Origin: an uncultured Acetatifactor sp.
GTDB taxonomy: Bacteria; Bacillota; Clostridia; Lachnospirales; Lachnospiraceae
NCBI GenBank assembly: GCA_947581865.1
Contig: CANPWA010000018.1
Coordinates: 1-63,470, forward strand
Length of the DNA: 63,470 nt
Reading direction: 5' to 3'
Of this stretch, positions 27,137 through 35,204 are shown one piece after another. A program made the position numbers and the translations under genes. The notes under the pieces were generated by a model that saw nothing but the letters and a program-made list of their open reading frames with translations, searched no databases and was not told the DNA's origin. Positions within the stretch are counted from its first letter, which is position 1, and every line of letters begins with the position of its first letter.

Positions 27137-27685
27137 ATGGATAAGAAAATGACTGTCAACACAACCATCCTGACAAGCGTCACGGAAAAATATATGAAAG
27201 AGGCCCTGCGGCAGGCCAGAAAAGCTGCCGCACTGGGCGAGGTGCCCATCGGCTGCGTCATCGTCCGGGAAGGAAAGATCATCGGCAGGGGATATAACCG
27301 CCGGAACACGGACAAAAACACGCTTGCCCACGCCGAGATCACCGCTATCAACAAAGCCAGCAAAGCGGTCGGTGACTGGAGACTGGAGGGCTGTACCCTG
27401 TATGTGACTTTAGAACCCTGCCAGATGTGCGCGGGTGCCATCGTACAGGCGCGCATACCACAGGTGGTCATGGGCTGCATGAACCCCAAGGCGGGCTGTG
27501 CAGGCTCCATTCTCAATCTGCTCCAAACGCCCCAGTTCAACCATCAGGTGAATGTCACCCGGGGCGTGCTGGAAGAAGAGTGCAGCCGGATTCTCAAAGA
27601 TTTTTTCGTGGAGCTTCGGGAACGCAACCGGGCAGAAAAACTGCTGCGCCGGACAGCGGCAGATGACAGATATCCCCCAAGCTGA
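27137..27685 (+). CDS. tadA: tRNA-specific adenosine deaminase
   Basis: A 182-residue zinc deaminase that converts A34 to inosine in tRNA-Arg(ACG). The catalytic motif HAEITAI and the zinc motif PCQMCAGA are intact, and the RNA-contacting NPKAGCAGSILNLLQ block is typical of TadA. The ATG used (MDKKMTVNTT) has only a weak AGGAT site; the deaminase domain begins near residue 20, so the exact start is uncertain. In B. subtilis the homolog YaaJ also lies beside the SRP RNA and dnaX. Confidence 0.94.
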   Translation: MDKKMTVNTTILTSVTEKYMKEALRQARKAAALGEVPIGCVIVREGKIIGRGYNRRNTDKNTLAHAEITAINKASKAVGDWRLEGCTLYVTLEPCQMCAGAIVQARIPQVVMGCMNPKAGCAGSILNLLQTPQFNHQVNVTRGVLEEECSRILKDFFVELRERNRAEKLLRRTAADDRYPPS

Positions 27686-27805
27686 AGATGCAGGCATCCA
27701 TAACAGAATCGATGCGGGTCTGAGCAGGAGCTGCAGCCATACGATCATCTCCCTGCGGCCACAGAATCCTCAACAGCTGATCTTTACAGACACAAACTGC
27801 CTGTA

Positions 27806-28309
27806 TCATTCCTCCGCAAGATAGGTGGGTGCGTTCTTGGGGCTCTTGCCCTTGATTACATTGTGATAATAAGCGTAAGTCATGGGCGTGTCGGGCTGCA
27901 GCACATCCGCGTCCACCACCTTCCCCAAAAATACCGTGTGAGAGGAAGTCTCCATCTTATCGATGACCTCACACACCACATAGGCGCATGCGTCAGCCAC
28001 CACCGGCATACATCCCTTGATGGTCTGGCCGATTCCTTCAAACTTGTCCTTATCCTTGCCGCTGAAAAATCCAAACGCACCGATAATGCCCGGATCGGAA
28101 TTTTCACCCAGAATGGAAAGGGCAAATCTGCCGGACTCGGCAATACATTTGTTGGTGTAATTGTCGTGGTTGATGCTCACGGCGATGGTTGCCGGGTCCG
28201 AAGTGATCTGCATGGCACTGTTGGCCGTGCAGCCGGTGGCTCTGCCGTTATCCCAGGTCGTCACCACATACACACCGTAGGACATGTTTCTGAAAGCATT
28301 CTTATTCAT
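27806..28309 (-). CDS. Flavin reductase-like FMN-binding protein
   Basis: A 167-residue protein of the flavin reductase family (split-barrel FMN-binding). It shows the characteristic YGVYVVTTWDNGRATGCTAN start, AVSINHDNYTNKCI, and FGFFSGKDKDKF. Members bind FMN or FAD and reduce it with NAD(P)H or serve in oxygen defence. In Clostridia the domain is often fused to rubredoxin, but here no rubredoxin domain follows. Upstream on the same strand is the 16-base tandem repeat and then the GH5 gene. Confidence 0.88.
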   Translation of the reverse strand: MNKNAFRNMSYGVYVVTTWDNGRATGCTANSAMQITSDPATIAVSINHDNYTNKCIAESGRFALSILGENSDPGIIGAFGFFSGKDKDKFEGIGQTIKGCMPVVADACAYVVCEVIDKMETSSHTVFLGKVVDADVLQPDTPMTYAYYHNVIKGKSPKNAPTYLAEE

Positions 28310-28376
28310 TTCCGTTCCCTCCTGTTTGTCGTTTCCCTTATATTTTGGTTTATACTATCCTTCTTTGATTTCCTTG

Positions 28377-28456
28377 TTTCCCTCTTTGTCTGTTTCCCTC
28401 TTTGTCCGTTTCCCTCTTTGTCCGTTCCTCTGTTTGTCCGTCCCTCTCTTTGTCCG
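28377..28456. repeat. Five tandem 16-base repeats
   Basis: Units TTTCCCTCTTTGTCTG and TTTCCCTCTTTGTCCG (twice), followed by two diverged units, each exactly 16 bases, with a sixth partial unit that runs into the end of the GH5 gene. The array separates GH5 from the flavin reductase gene. It is purine-rich on the transcribed strand (CGGACAAAGAGGGAAA). Its TTTGTCTG part resembles the heptamer array at 19494-19549. Confidence 0.9.
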
Positions 28457-28465
28457 TTTCCCTGT

Positions 28466-29488
28466 TTACTTCTCGGTCAGCATTTTGACAAGGGAATCCC
28501 TGATGGCGTCATAATGTGTCTCTGTCAGACCAAAATCCATCTCCTTGTAAGTCCAAAGGGCGCAGTGAATATCATATTCTGCGTATACAGCCATGATATC
28601 CTGAAACCATCTGAGCGTATCTTCCACAGGAGCCCTGTCGATCACGCCGAACTCTCCACAGTAAAGCCGCACGCCTGCTGCCCTGGCGGCATCCACCGCC
28701 TCCTGCACCATCTCCCTGAGAAATGCGGGTCCCATCTCCCGGCATGGGGACACCATCACATCCTTTCCCTTGCCGCCGATCAGCGCCGACACCTCCCGGT
28801 AATAGTCCATGTCCGCCGGATAAAAAATATCTTTGTCCGCCGGCATATTCGGCACCCAGTACGCCTTCTGATGGGTAAAAATCAATGGCTCATACATATG
28901 AAATGTATAAATGACATTCTCATCCCTGGGAGGGTCGAGAAGCTTTAAGGTTCTGGCGCTGTTCCACTGTATGCCGCCGTAAATGACAGGTGTGTCATGC
29001 GTATGTTTCCTGATCTCTTTCATGGTCACGGTGATCAGCTCATTCCAAAGCCCGGCATTTTCTTCCTCCACCACCTCGTTCAACAGTTCAAAAGCGACAT
29101 GCGTTCTCCTGCCGTAGTGCTCTGCGAGTCTCCCCCACAGATTGACAAACCGCTGTCTGAGCCCCTCATCCGTAAAGAGATTATTTTTATCCACGCTGCC
29201 GGCATCGTTAAAGTCATACCCGTACGCCTTGTGCAGATCCAGCACCACATCCAGCCCGGCAGCCTGGCACCAGTCCACGAATCTGTCCACAAAAGCACTT
29301 GCCTCCTCATGCACGGAGCCGTCTTCCCGTTCAAACACCTCGCAGTCCACAGGCAGTCTGATATGGTCAAATCCCCAGTCTGCCGCTTTTTTCACATCCT
29401 TTTCTGTGATAAACGTGCGGTAATGCTCCAAAGAGTGTTCACACTGTGACAGATAACCTCCAAAATTGATCCCGCGTCTCAGCTCCAT
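28466..29488 (-). CDS. Intracellular GH5 endoglucanase-like hydrolase
   Basis: A 340-residue glycoside hydrolase family 5 enzyme. The acid/base is Glu138 in FELLNEV and the nucleophile Glu279 in YCGEFGV; HIRLPVDCE, DLHKAYG and HMYEPL are further family blocks. The ATG chosen has GGAGGGG five bases upstream, and no signal peptide is present, so the enzyme should act in the cytosol. That suits hydrolysis of imported cellodextrins or related beta-glucans. A long in-frame extension upstream overlaps the SRP RNA on the opposite strand and is not coding. Confidence 0.9.
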   Translation of the reverse strand: MELRRGINFGGYLSQCEHSLEHYRTFITEKDVKKAADWGFDHIRLPVDCEVFEREDGSVHEEASAFVDRFVDWCQAAGLDVVLDLHKAYGYDFNDAGSVDKNNLFTDEGLRQRFVNLWGRLAEHYGRRTHVAFELLNEVVEEENAGLWNELITVTMKEIRKHTHDTPVIYGGIQWNSARTLKLLDPPRDENVIYTFHMYEPLIFTHQKAYWVPNMPADKDIFYPADMDYYREVSALIGGKGKDVMVSPCREMGPAFLREMVQEAVDAARAAGVRLYCGEFGVIDRAPVEDTLRWFQDIMAVYAEYDIHCALWTYKEMDFGLTETHYDAIRDSLVKMLTEK

Positions 29489-29615
29489 AATCCCCTCCAT
29501 ACCATCACTATTTTTATGACAGATGACCCCCTGACGGATACATTCCAAAAACTGCCGCACAATGCAGCCGCTATAGCTATTATACACGATTCCGGATGGG
29601 ATTGCATTATAAATC

Positions 29616-29644
29616 TTGACAAAACAGAGCAAAAACGCTAAACT
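29616..29644 (+). promoter_or_regulatory. Promoter of SRP RNA
   Basis: A consensus -35 TTGACA, a 17-base spacer and a -10 TAAACT; the SRP RNA 5' end lies seven bases after the -10 box. Confidence 0.85.
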
Positions 29645-29650
29645 GAAAAA

Positions 29651-29814
29651 GCCGTATACGCGGAGCATCTGTTTTTGGTGATGAAATTCGGTCTCACGCA
29701 ATGGGAATCCATGAACCGTGTCAGGTTGGGAACAAAGCAGCACTAAGTGGAACCTCTCATGTGCCGTGAGGCAACCGGGTGGAGCCAAAGGCAGAATCCG
29801 TGTATGCGGTTTTT
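29651..29814 (+). ncRNA. Signal recognition particle RNA (S domain only)
   Basis: A roughly 160-nucleotide SRP RNA. The universally conserved apical core is clear: GTCAGGT, the GGAA tetraloop, then AAGCAGCA, followed by CTAAGTGGA and GTGCCGTGAGG, blocks I know from B. subtilis scRNA. The ends close with a 14-base-pair helix (GCCGTATACGCGGA with TCCGTGTATGCGGT) followed by a T-tract. The promoter begins exactly at this helix, so there is no room for a 5' Alu domain. It works with Ffh to target membrane proteins. Confidence 0.88.
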
Positions 29815-29859
29815 GAGACAGATCCAATGAACAGACACGCTTTTCACGGAGCAGTTCCC

Positions 29860-30816
29860 ATGTCCACAGAAAGATTCCCTGCAAAAACCATAACCACCCA
29901 TAGCGAAACCTTTCCCTCTGCGCTTTTGGAAGACTGCACTCTCTGTCCCCGCCGCTGCCACGCAAACCGTCTTGCCGGTCAGACAGGGTACTGTGGGCAG
30001 GGCGCCGAAATAAAAGCAGCAAGGGCGGCGCTGCACTTTTGGGAGGAACCCTGTATCTCCGGAACACAAGGCTCCGGGACCGTCTTCTTCTCCGGCTGCA
30101 GCCTGCGCTGTATCTTTTGCCAGAACCACAATATTTCCATGGGAAAGGCAGGGCAGAATATTTCCCTCCAAAGACTTGCAGATATTTTTCTGGAATTACA
30201 GGAAAAGGGAGCCCACAATATCAATCTTGTGACTCCCACACATTTTATTCCCCAGGCGGCTGCCGCGTTGGAAAACGCAAAAGACCGCGGCTTGGTCATC
30301 CCCATCGTATATAACAGCAGCGGCTATGAGGAGACGGATTCTCTGAAACGTATGGACGGTCTCATAGACATCTATCTTCCGGATCTGAAATATCATTCCC
30401 CGGAGCTTAGCGCCAAATATTCCCACGCGCCGGACTATTTTGAAAAGGCATCCTCCGCCATTGCCGAGATGTACAAACAGGTGGGGCCACCGGTGTTTAC
30501 AGGGTCTTTGATGAAGCGGGGGATGATCGTGCGCCATCTCATACTTCCGGGACAGACGAGGGATTCCAAAAAAATCCTGCGCTATCTCCACGACACCTAT
30601 GGAGATGACATATATGTCAGTATCATGAATCAGTACACACCTCTTTCCCCTGTTGCCTCCATTCCTGAGTTAAACCGCCGTGTCTCAGAGGAAGAATACG
30701 AACGGGTCCTGCTCTTTGCCCGCCGCATCGGTATCCAGAACGGCTACGAACAGGAAGGCGGCACAGCCGAGGAAAGCTTCATACCGGAATTTGACGGGGA
30801 AGGGCTTTCATCATAA
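29860..30816 (+). CDS. Radical-SAM protein, PflA-like (COG1313 type)
   Basis: A 318-residue radical-SAM protein. An N-terminal cysteine set (CTLCPRRCHANR...GYCG) precedes the SAM cluster motif Cys80, Cys84 and Cys87 (FSGCSLRCIFCQNHNIS). The later NSSGYEETDSLKRMDG and PDLKYHSPELS blocks are typical of the COG1313 PflA-like group. The substrate is unknown. The start used is the ATG of MSTERF with GGAG upstream; an upstream ATG at 29779 lies inside the SRP RNA and is rejected, and 29827 is a weaker alternative. Confidence 0.87.
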   Translation: MSTERFPAKTITTHSETFPSALLEDCTLCPRRCHANRLAGQTGYCGQGAEIKAARAALHFWEEPCISGTQGSGTVFFSGCSLRCIFCQNHNISMGKAGQNISLQRLADIFLELQEKGAHNINLVTPTHFIPQAAAALENAKDRGLVIPIVYNSSGYEETDSLKRMDGLIDIYLPDLKYHSPELSAKYSHAPDYFEKASSAIAEMYKQVGPPVFTGSLMKRGMIVRHLILPGQTRDSKKILRYLHDTYGDDIYVSIMNQYTPLSPVASIPELNRRVSEEEYERVLLFARRIGIQNGYEQEGGTAEESFIPEFDGEGLSS

Positions 30817-30972
30817 GGAAAGGTATGCGGAAACTGCCGTGCCCGCTGTGTCTTAGACCGATCAAAAAACAGCCCGGGCTCACTGCTCTCTCCCACTACT
30901 TCCCTGCCCTCCAGAGACATGACCCGATCCGCTATCGCCCTTGTAAAATTCATTTTGTCCGCCGGACTGACG

Positions 30973-31932
30973 CTACAGATCCACACGAATCAGATAATAC
31001 CCAAAATCCCCGCGCCCTGCAGGCTCTTTGTCACACTCAAAATTCTCAAATCCGAACATGATGGCCGTATCTTTTTCTGTCTGATACAGATTGCCCGGCA
31101 CTCCGATAAAATACCGCGGAATGCCCCTAAAGTTGACTTTCGTCAAGATAAGATGATGAAAATTGTAATACCCGTGCAAGAGAAAACTGTTACTTACCAG
31201 ACGATAATACTGTTCCGGAAGCACGACTAAGTCGCTGAGCCCAAAGGAAAGATATTCCCTTTCATCTCCAAAAGGGTGAATATGGGGATAGATCGCCCAG
31301 ATCTGCTCCCACTTATCCTCTTTGAATGCCGCCGCAGCTTCCTGGCGGCGGTGTGTGGGCTGGCGGCGGGACTCCGGAGTGCGGATGTCCGGAATCTGTA
31401 TCTCCTGAACCGCCTTTTTTAACTCTCTTTCCCTATTTTCCTGCTGTATCAGCTCCTCAATATCCTGCACATTACCGGGAACTTCCACATCCGGCGTCTG
31501 CAGATCCGGGACAGGGATATCCTGCGGATGTTTACTCTGTTCCATCTCCTTCTCTTCCATCTCCTTCTCTTCCTCCCATATGCACCGGATTTCCTTTCCC
31601 TCAGAGATGGGAATGCGAAGCCCCACCAGGCTGTCATAGGTCAGACCTTGTCCATCCATACTTTGACAGTCCAGCCCTTCCAGATAAGTCTTGATCCCTC
31701 CGTCTGCCAGCTGGAGTTTGCAGAATTCCTTCTCCACGCCCCGGGTCAGGAAAAGCAAAGGTCTTGTGAAATGATCTTTGCGGTACAGACCGCTCACCTG
31801 CAGACTGATATTACAACGGTTGTCCCTCCGCTCCAGCTTGACAAACCCTGCGCCCCGGCTGCGCACTCCATTTTCCATAAAGTCCAGATATCTGATTTTT
31901 CTGTCATACATTTCAGCCTGTCCGAAATACAT
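30973..31932 (-). CDS. DUF6128-like protein of unknown function
   Basis: A 319-residue soluble protein that I associate with the DUF6128 group in Lachnospiraceae. The N-terminal part (MYFGQAEMYDRKIRYLDF...NCRCNISLQ-like strands) is followed by an acidic, Glu/Met-rich coiled segment near residues 125-180, and the C-terminal domain ends with GYYNFHHLILTK and GVPGNLYQTEKDTAIMFGFENF. No catalytic motif is visible. Its ribosome binding site GGGGGTG lies in the 3' arm of a 10-base-pair hairpin, so translation may be controlled by RNA structure. The gene downstream of the strand switch is unrelated. Confidence 0.7.
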   Translation of the reverse strand: MYFGQAEMYDRKIRYLDFMENGVRSRGAGFVKLERRDNRCNISLQVSGLYRKDHFTRPLLFLTRGVEKEFCKLQLADGGIKTYLEGLDCQSMDGQGLTYDSLVGLRIPISEGKEIRCIWEEEKEMEEKEMEQSKHPQDIPVPDLQTPDVEVPGNVQDIEELIQQENRERELKKAVQEIQIPDIRTPESRRQPTHRRQEAAAAFKEDKWEQIWAIYPHIHPFGDEREYLSFGLSDLVVLPEQYYRLVSNSFLLHGYYNFHHLILTKVNFRGIPRYFIGVPGNLYQTEKDTAIMFGFENFECDKEPAGRGDFGYYLIRVDL

Positions 31933-31939
31933 AGAAACA

Positions 31940-31973
31940 CCCCCGCATACATTTACTAATATATATGCGGGGG
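31940..31973 (-). promoter_or_regulatory. Hairpin that covers the DUF6128-like ribosome binding site
   Basis: CCCCCGCATA and TATGCGGGGG form a perfect 10-base-pair hairpin with a 14-base loop. On the minus strand the 3' arm contains GGGGG, seven bases before the DUF6128-like ATG, and the hairpin also follows the CdaR-type stop codon. It has no long T-tract, so it may act as a translational control element, a weak terminator, or both. Confidence 0.7.
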
Positions 31974-32001
31974 TATGTCTGATTATGCCGGATATTTTTG
32001 G

Positions 32002-33093
32002 TTATGTTTTGGAATGATTGTCCAGATACTTCATGTAATTTACGACCATCAGCGCAATTTTAAAGGTAAGGGCATCATCAAAGCTGCGCAGGTCCAGCCC
32101 CGTAACCTTCTGGATCTTCTCAATGCGGTACACCAATGTATTTCTGTGGACAAAGAGCTGCCTTGAGGTCTCGGATACGTTGAGATTGTTCTCAAAAAAT
32201 TTATTCAGGGTATTCAGCGTCTCCTCATCCAGATCCGCGGGCACATTCTCTCCAAAAATCTCTTCGATGAAAAGCTTGCAAAGATTTACGGGAAGCTGAT
32301 AGATCAGTCTTCCTATCCCCAGAGAACTGTATGCCGCCACATCCTTCTCGGCATAAAAGATTTTGCCCACATCCAGCGCCATCTTTGCCTCTTTATAGGA
32401 TTTGGACACATCTTTCAATTCCTGCACGACCGTACCGTATGCCACACGGACATTGGTCATCGCCTCTGTGTTCATCATATCCACAATGGTATTTGCCACA
32501 TCTTCCAGCGCATCCGGCGTACTGTTATCCGCCAGGTTTTTTATCAGAATAACATTTTCCTCATCCACGGATGTAATATAGTCGCCCGCCTGCATTGTGA
32601 AAATCTCCCTGAGCAGCTCCATGGCGATCCCATCCTTCTCCTTTTTCGTCTCTACCAAAAATACCGCCCTGGGAACATTGGTCTCCAAATGCAATTTCCT
32701 GGCGCGATTGTGGATATCTACTAAAAGAAGATTATCCAATAGGAGATTCTGGAAAAAATTATTTCTGTCATAGCGCTCCCTATAAGCGATCGCCAGATTC
32801 TGGAGCTGACTGACCGCAATCCGGGCTACCATGTAGGCTTCGTCATCCATTCCCGTCGCCACCACAATATACAGAATTTCTCCGTCATCGTGAATCTTCA
32901 TCAAATGGTGATTGCCTATCACCTGGCTGTCTGCCGGTGAAGCCGCAAACCCAATGATCAGGGCTTCCGGGATCGCGCTGCTCTTTGAAGTATGTGCAAT
33001 CCCAACTCCGGAAGGCTCATATACGCTCAGTTCCACCTTTGTAATCGCTCTCAATTCATCAATGCTGGTCTGTATCACCTGACTGGAAATCAT
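32002..33093 (-). CDS. CdaR/PucR-type transcriptional regulator
   Basis: A 363-residue regulator. The N-terminal part (residues 1-130) resembles the sugar-diacid recognition domain (ISSQVIQTSIDELRAITKV...KSSAIPEALIIGF). The C-terminal HTH is of the PucR type (LNTLNKFFENNLNVSETSRQ, then HRNTLVYRIEKIQKVTGLDL). The ATG chosen follows GGGAGGAAAT. Family members respond to diacids such as glycerate or galactarate, but the ligand here is unknown. It lies downstream of the UgpC-type ATPase gene, behind a terminator. Confidence 0.88.
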   Translation of the reverse strand: MISSQVIQTSIDELRAITKVELSVYEPSGVGIAHTSKSSAIPEALIIGFAASPADSQVIGNHHLMKIHDDGEILYIVVATGMDDEAYMVARIAVSQLQNLAIAYRERYDRNNFFQNLLLDNLLLVDIHNRARKLHLETNVPRAVFLVETKKEKDGIAMELLREIFTMQAGDYITSVDEENVILIKNLADNSTPDALEDVANTIVDMMNTEAMTNVRVAYGTVVQELKDVSKSYKEAKMALDVGKIFYAEKDVAAYSSLGIGRLIYQLPVNLCKLFIEEIFGENVPADLDEETLNTLNKFFENNLNVSETSRQLFVHRNTLVYRIEKIQKVTGLDLRSFDDALTFKIALMVVNYMKYLDNHSKT

Positions 33094-33105
33094 ATTTCCT
33101 CCCAT

Positions 33106-33134
33106 AAAAAGAGGGTGCCGTCTCCAGCACCCTC
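33106..33134 (-). terminator. Intrinsic terminator of the ATPase gene
   Basis: GAGGGTGC and GCACCCTC pair around an eight-base loop and are followed by TTTTT on the minus strand. It lies in the 54-base gap before the CdaR-type gene, which would then need readthrough or its own promoter. Confidence 0.85.
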
Positions 33135-33147
33135 AGATTCGTTAAAA

Positions 33148-34260
33148 CTAATTGGTAATGATCTGCTCGGTTTCCTTGTCGAATACATGAATCTTATCAA
33201 CGTCCAAAGCGAACTTAACCACATCGCCGGGTCTTGAAGTGGTACGGGAATCTACTCTTGCGGTCATCGGGAACTCATCCAGATCAAAGTACAGATATAC
33301 CTCTGCGCCAAGCAGCTCATAAACCTTAATAGTAGATTCAAATACGCTTGAAGGAGAAGACTCGATAAACATCTCGGAATCATACACATCCTCGGGACGG
33401 ATACCGAAGGTTACCACTCTGCCTGCATAGCCGCCGTCAATCAGCTTCTTGGACTTTGCGGGAGGAAGAGGAATTGCCTTGCCGGCGATCTCTAAGCTTG
33501 CCACATCGCCATCCACTCTCACGGTAGCATCCAGGAAGTTCATCTGAGGAGATCCCATGAATCCTGCTACAAACAGGTTCTGGGGCTTGTCGTAAAGATT
33601 CTGAGGAGTATCCACCTGCTGGATAACGCCGTCCTTCATAACAACGATTCTGGTACCCAGGGTCATAGCCTCGGTCTGGTCATGGGTAACGTAGATGATC
33701 GTGGTGCCAAGTCTCTGATGAAGCTTAGCGATCTCAATTCTCATCTGCACACGCAGCTTAGCATCCAGGTTGGACAGAGGCTCATCCATCAGGAACACCT
33801 TAGGGCTGCGCACGATTGCACGACCCATAGCCACACGCTGTCTCTGACCACCGGACAAAGCCTTGGGCTTACGGTCAAGGAGGGGTGTCAGGTCGAGGAT
33901 CTTTGCTGCCTCTTTTACCATCTTATCGATCTGCTCCCTGGGAACCTTTCTCAGTTTCAGTCCGAATGCCATGTTGTCATATACGGACATATGAGGGTAC
34001 AGAGCGTAGTTCTGGAATACCATTGCGATATCCCTGTCCTTAGGCTCTACATCGTTCACAACGCGGTCACCAATCTTGAGCTCACCGGAAGAGATGTCCT
34101 CCAGACCTGCGATCATACGGAGGGTGGTAGACTTACCACAACCGGAGGGACCTACAAAGATGATGAACTCCTGGTCTGCGATCTCAAGGTTGAAATCTTT
34201 AACTGCCTCAAAGCCGTTAGGATATACCTTACAAACATTCTTTAAAGATAAACTTGCCAT
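33148..34260 (-). CDS. Sugar ABC transporter ATPase (MsmX/UgpC type)
   Basis: A 370-residue ATPase of the CUT1 importer class. Walker A GPSGCGKST, signature LSGGQRQR, Walker B VFLMDEPLSN and the H-loop THDQTEAM are all intact, and a C-terminal OB-like regulatory domain follows (from about residue 240). MsmX-type ATPases energise several sugar importers encoded elsewhere. No permease gene is adjacent, while the cellodextrin importer at 12-15.5 kb has no ATPase, so they probably work together. A perfect inverted repeat lies just upstream of the ribosome binding site. Confidence 0.93.
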   Translation of the reverse strand: MASLSLKNVCKVYPNGFEAVKDFNLEIADQEFIIFVGPSGCGKSTTLRMIAGLEDISSGELKIGDRVVNDVEPKDRDIAMVFQNYALYPHMSVYDNMAFGLKLRKVPREQIDKMVKEAAKILDLTPLLDRKPKALSGGQRQRVAMGRAIVRSPKVFLMDEPLSNLDAKLRVQMRIEIAKLHQRLGTTIIYVTHDQTEAMTLGTRIVVMKDGVIQQVDTPQNLYDKPQNLFVAGFMGSPQMNFLDATVRVDGDVASLEIAGKAIPLPPAKSKKLIDGGYAGRVVTFGIRPEDVYDSEMFIESSPSSVFESTIKVYELLGAEVYLYFDLDEFPMTARVDSRTTSRPGDVVKFALDVDKIHVFDKETEQIITN

Positions 34261-34284
34261 TGGTGTAAACTCCTTTCATGTGTA

Positions 34285-34305
34285 AATATCATTGTACATG
34301 ATATT
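34285..34305. promoter_or_regulatory. Inverted repeat upstream of the sugar ATPase gene
   Basis: AATATCAT and ATGATATT form perfect eight-base arms around a five-base loop, 25 bases upstream of the start codon. It could be an operator or a leader hairpin. A TATAAT -10 box on the minus strand lies at 34322-34327, but a good -35 is not evident. Confidence 0.5.
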
Positions 34306-34453
34306 TTTACTGTCTTAGTTGATTATAGCGAATATAAAGTGCAAATTCCATACAAGTTTTTCACAAATATTTTAATTCTGATTGTGAGAATTGCTTATTA
34401 AATTTATATTTTTTACACAACCTGGTCAACATGTACAAAGGTTTGGGCTTTTC

Positions 34454-35188
34454 CTAGTCATTTTGACTAAGTTGTATGCTCTCATCCAATTCATCCTTGA
34501 AAATCCTTTCGTCCTCCTCTGTCTCTCCGCCGCCTTCCGAAGTTTCCTCATTGTCCCCGGTCTGATCCCGGGCCAGGATCTGGTCCTCCAGACGCAGGAA
34601 AAATTTATTGTAAAGCTTTGCGGACAAAAGCGCCGGAAGAGAGATGCAAAACACCATGACCACGGGCAGGATCCGGGGGAAAAAATATCCGATCACATAG
34701 GGCAGGATATAAAGTACGATCATCAGGATCGTCCTGGGAAACTGTACCACGCTGAACACAAAGGAATTCCAGATGGTTCTTCTGACAGGATTGGCAAATT
34801 TTGCCTGCACGGGAAATACAAACACGAAGGTAAATACCACCATCATGCCGAATATAAAGATCAGTGTCTTTACTACATTATTGAGCTCCACCTCCGATGC
34901 GGTGAAAATGCGGTAATCCACCGCCAGCACGCTGCCCACCACCAGAAAGATCAGCCAGATCGCTGTGGATTGTTTAAAGTTCTCCTTAAACGCCTTGAAA
35001 TATCCTCTGGTGATATACCCGTCCTCGTCGCGCACGATCTTCAGCACCATATAGTGCAGCGCCGTCAGGGAAGCTCCCGCCGTGATGACGGGTATGCAGC
35101 AGACGATCGTCAGAATGTTGAGCCACATGATGTCTGCCATCTTGCTTAGGAATTGTATCAATGGTCCGTCAATATCCAAAAATTTCAT
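34454..35188 (-). CDS. YesL/DUF624-family membrane protein (second copy)
   Basis: A 244-residue protein with the same plan as the YesL protein at 11.5 kb: the helix MWLNILTIVCCIPVITAGAS, the basic loop KIVRDEDGYITRGYFKAF, then four more hydrophobic segments. Its acidic C-terminal tail (GDNEETSEGGGETEEDERIF) is absent from the other copy. It follows the GNAT gene by 16 bases. The function of the family is unknown, and the nearby ATPase is the only transport component here. Confidence 0.82.
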   Translation of the reverse strand: MKFLDIDGPLIQFLSKMADIMWLNILTIVCCIPVITAGASLTALHYMVLKIVRDEDGYITRGYFKAFKENFKQSTAIWLIFLVVGSVLAVDYRIFTASEVELNNVVKTLIFIFGMMVVFTFVFVFPVQAKFANPVRRTIWNSFVFSVVQFPRTILMIVLYILPYVIGYFFPRILPVVMVFCISLPALLSAKLYNKFFLRLEDQILARDQTGDNEETSEGGGETEEDERIFKDELDESIQLSQND

Positions 35189-35204
35189 TTCTGTTCATCC
35201 CTCT

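Noticed and set aside
28377..28456. Possible CRISPR-like array
   Set aside because: Units are 16 bases and contiguous with no spacers, and no cas genes are nearby.
27863..28948. A 361-codon plus-strand frame rich in Phe, Pro and Leu
   Set aside because: It is produced by the 16-base tandem repeats and reverse shadows of the flavin reductase and GH5 genes.
29779..29859. Upstream ATG starts for the radical-SAM protein
   Set aside because: The first lies inside the SRP RNA and both lack a clear ribosome binding site; homology-like sequence begins well after 29860.
29489..30067. A 193-codon upstream extension of the GH5 gene
   Set aside because: It crosses the SRP RNA on the opposite strand, has no signal peptide or domain, and a good ribosome binding site precedes the start at 29488.
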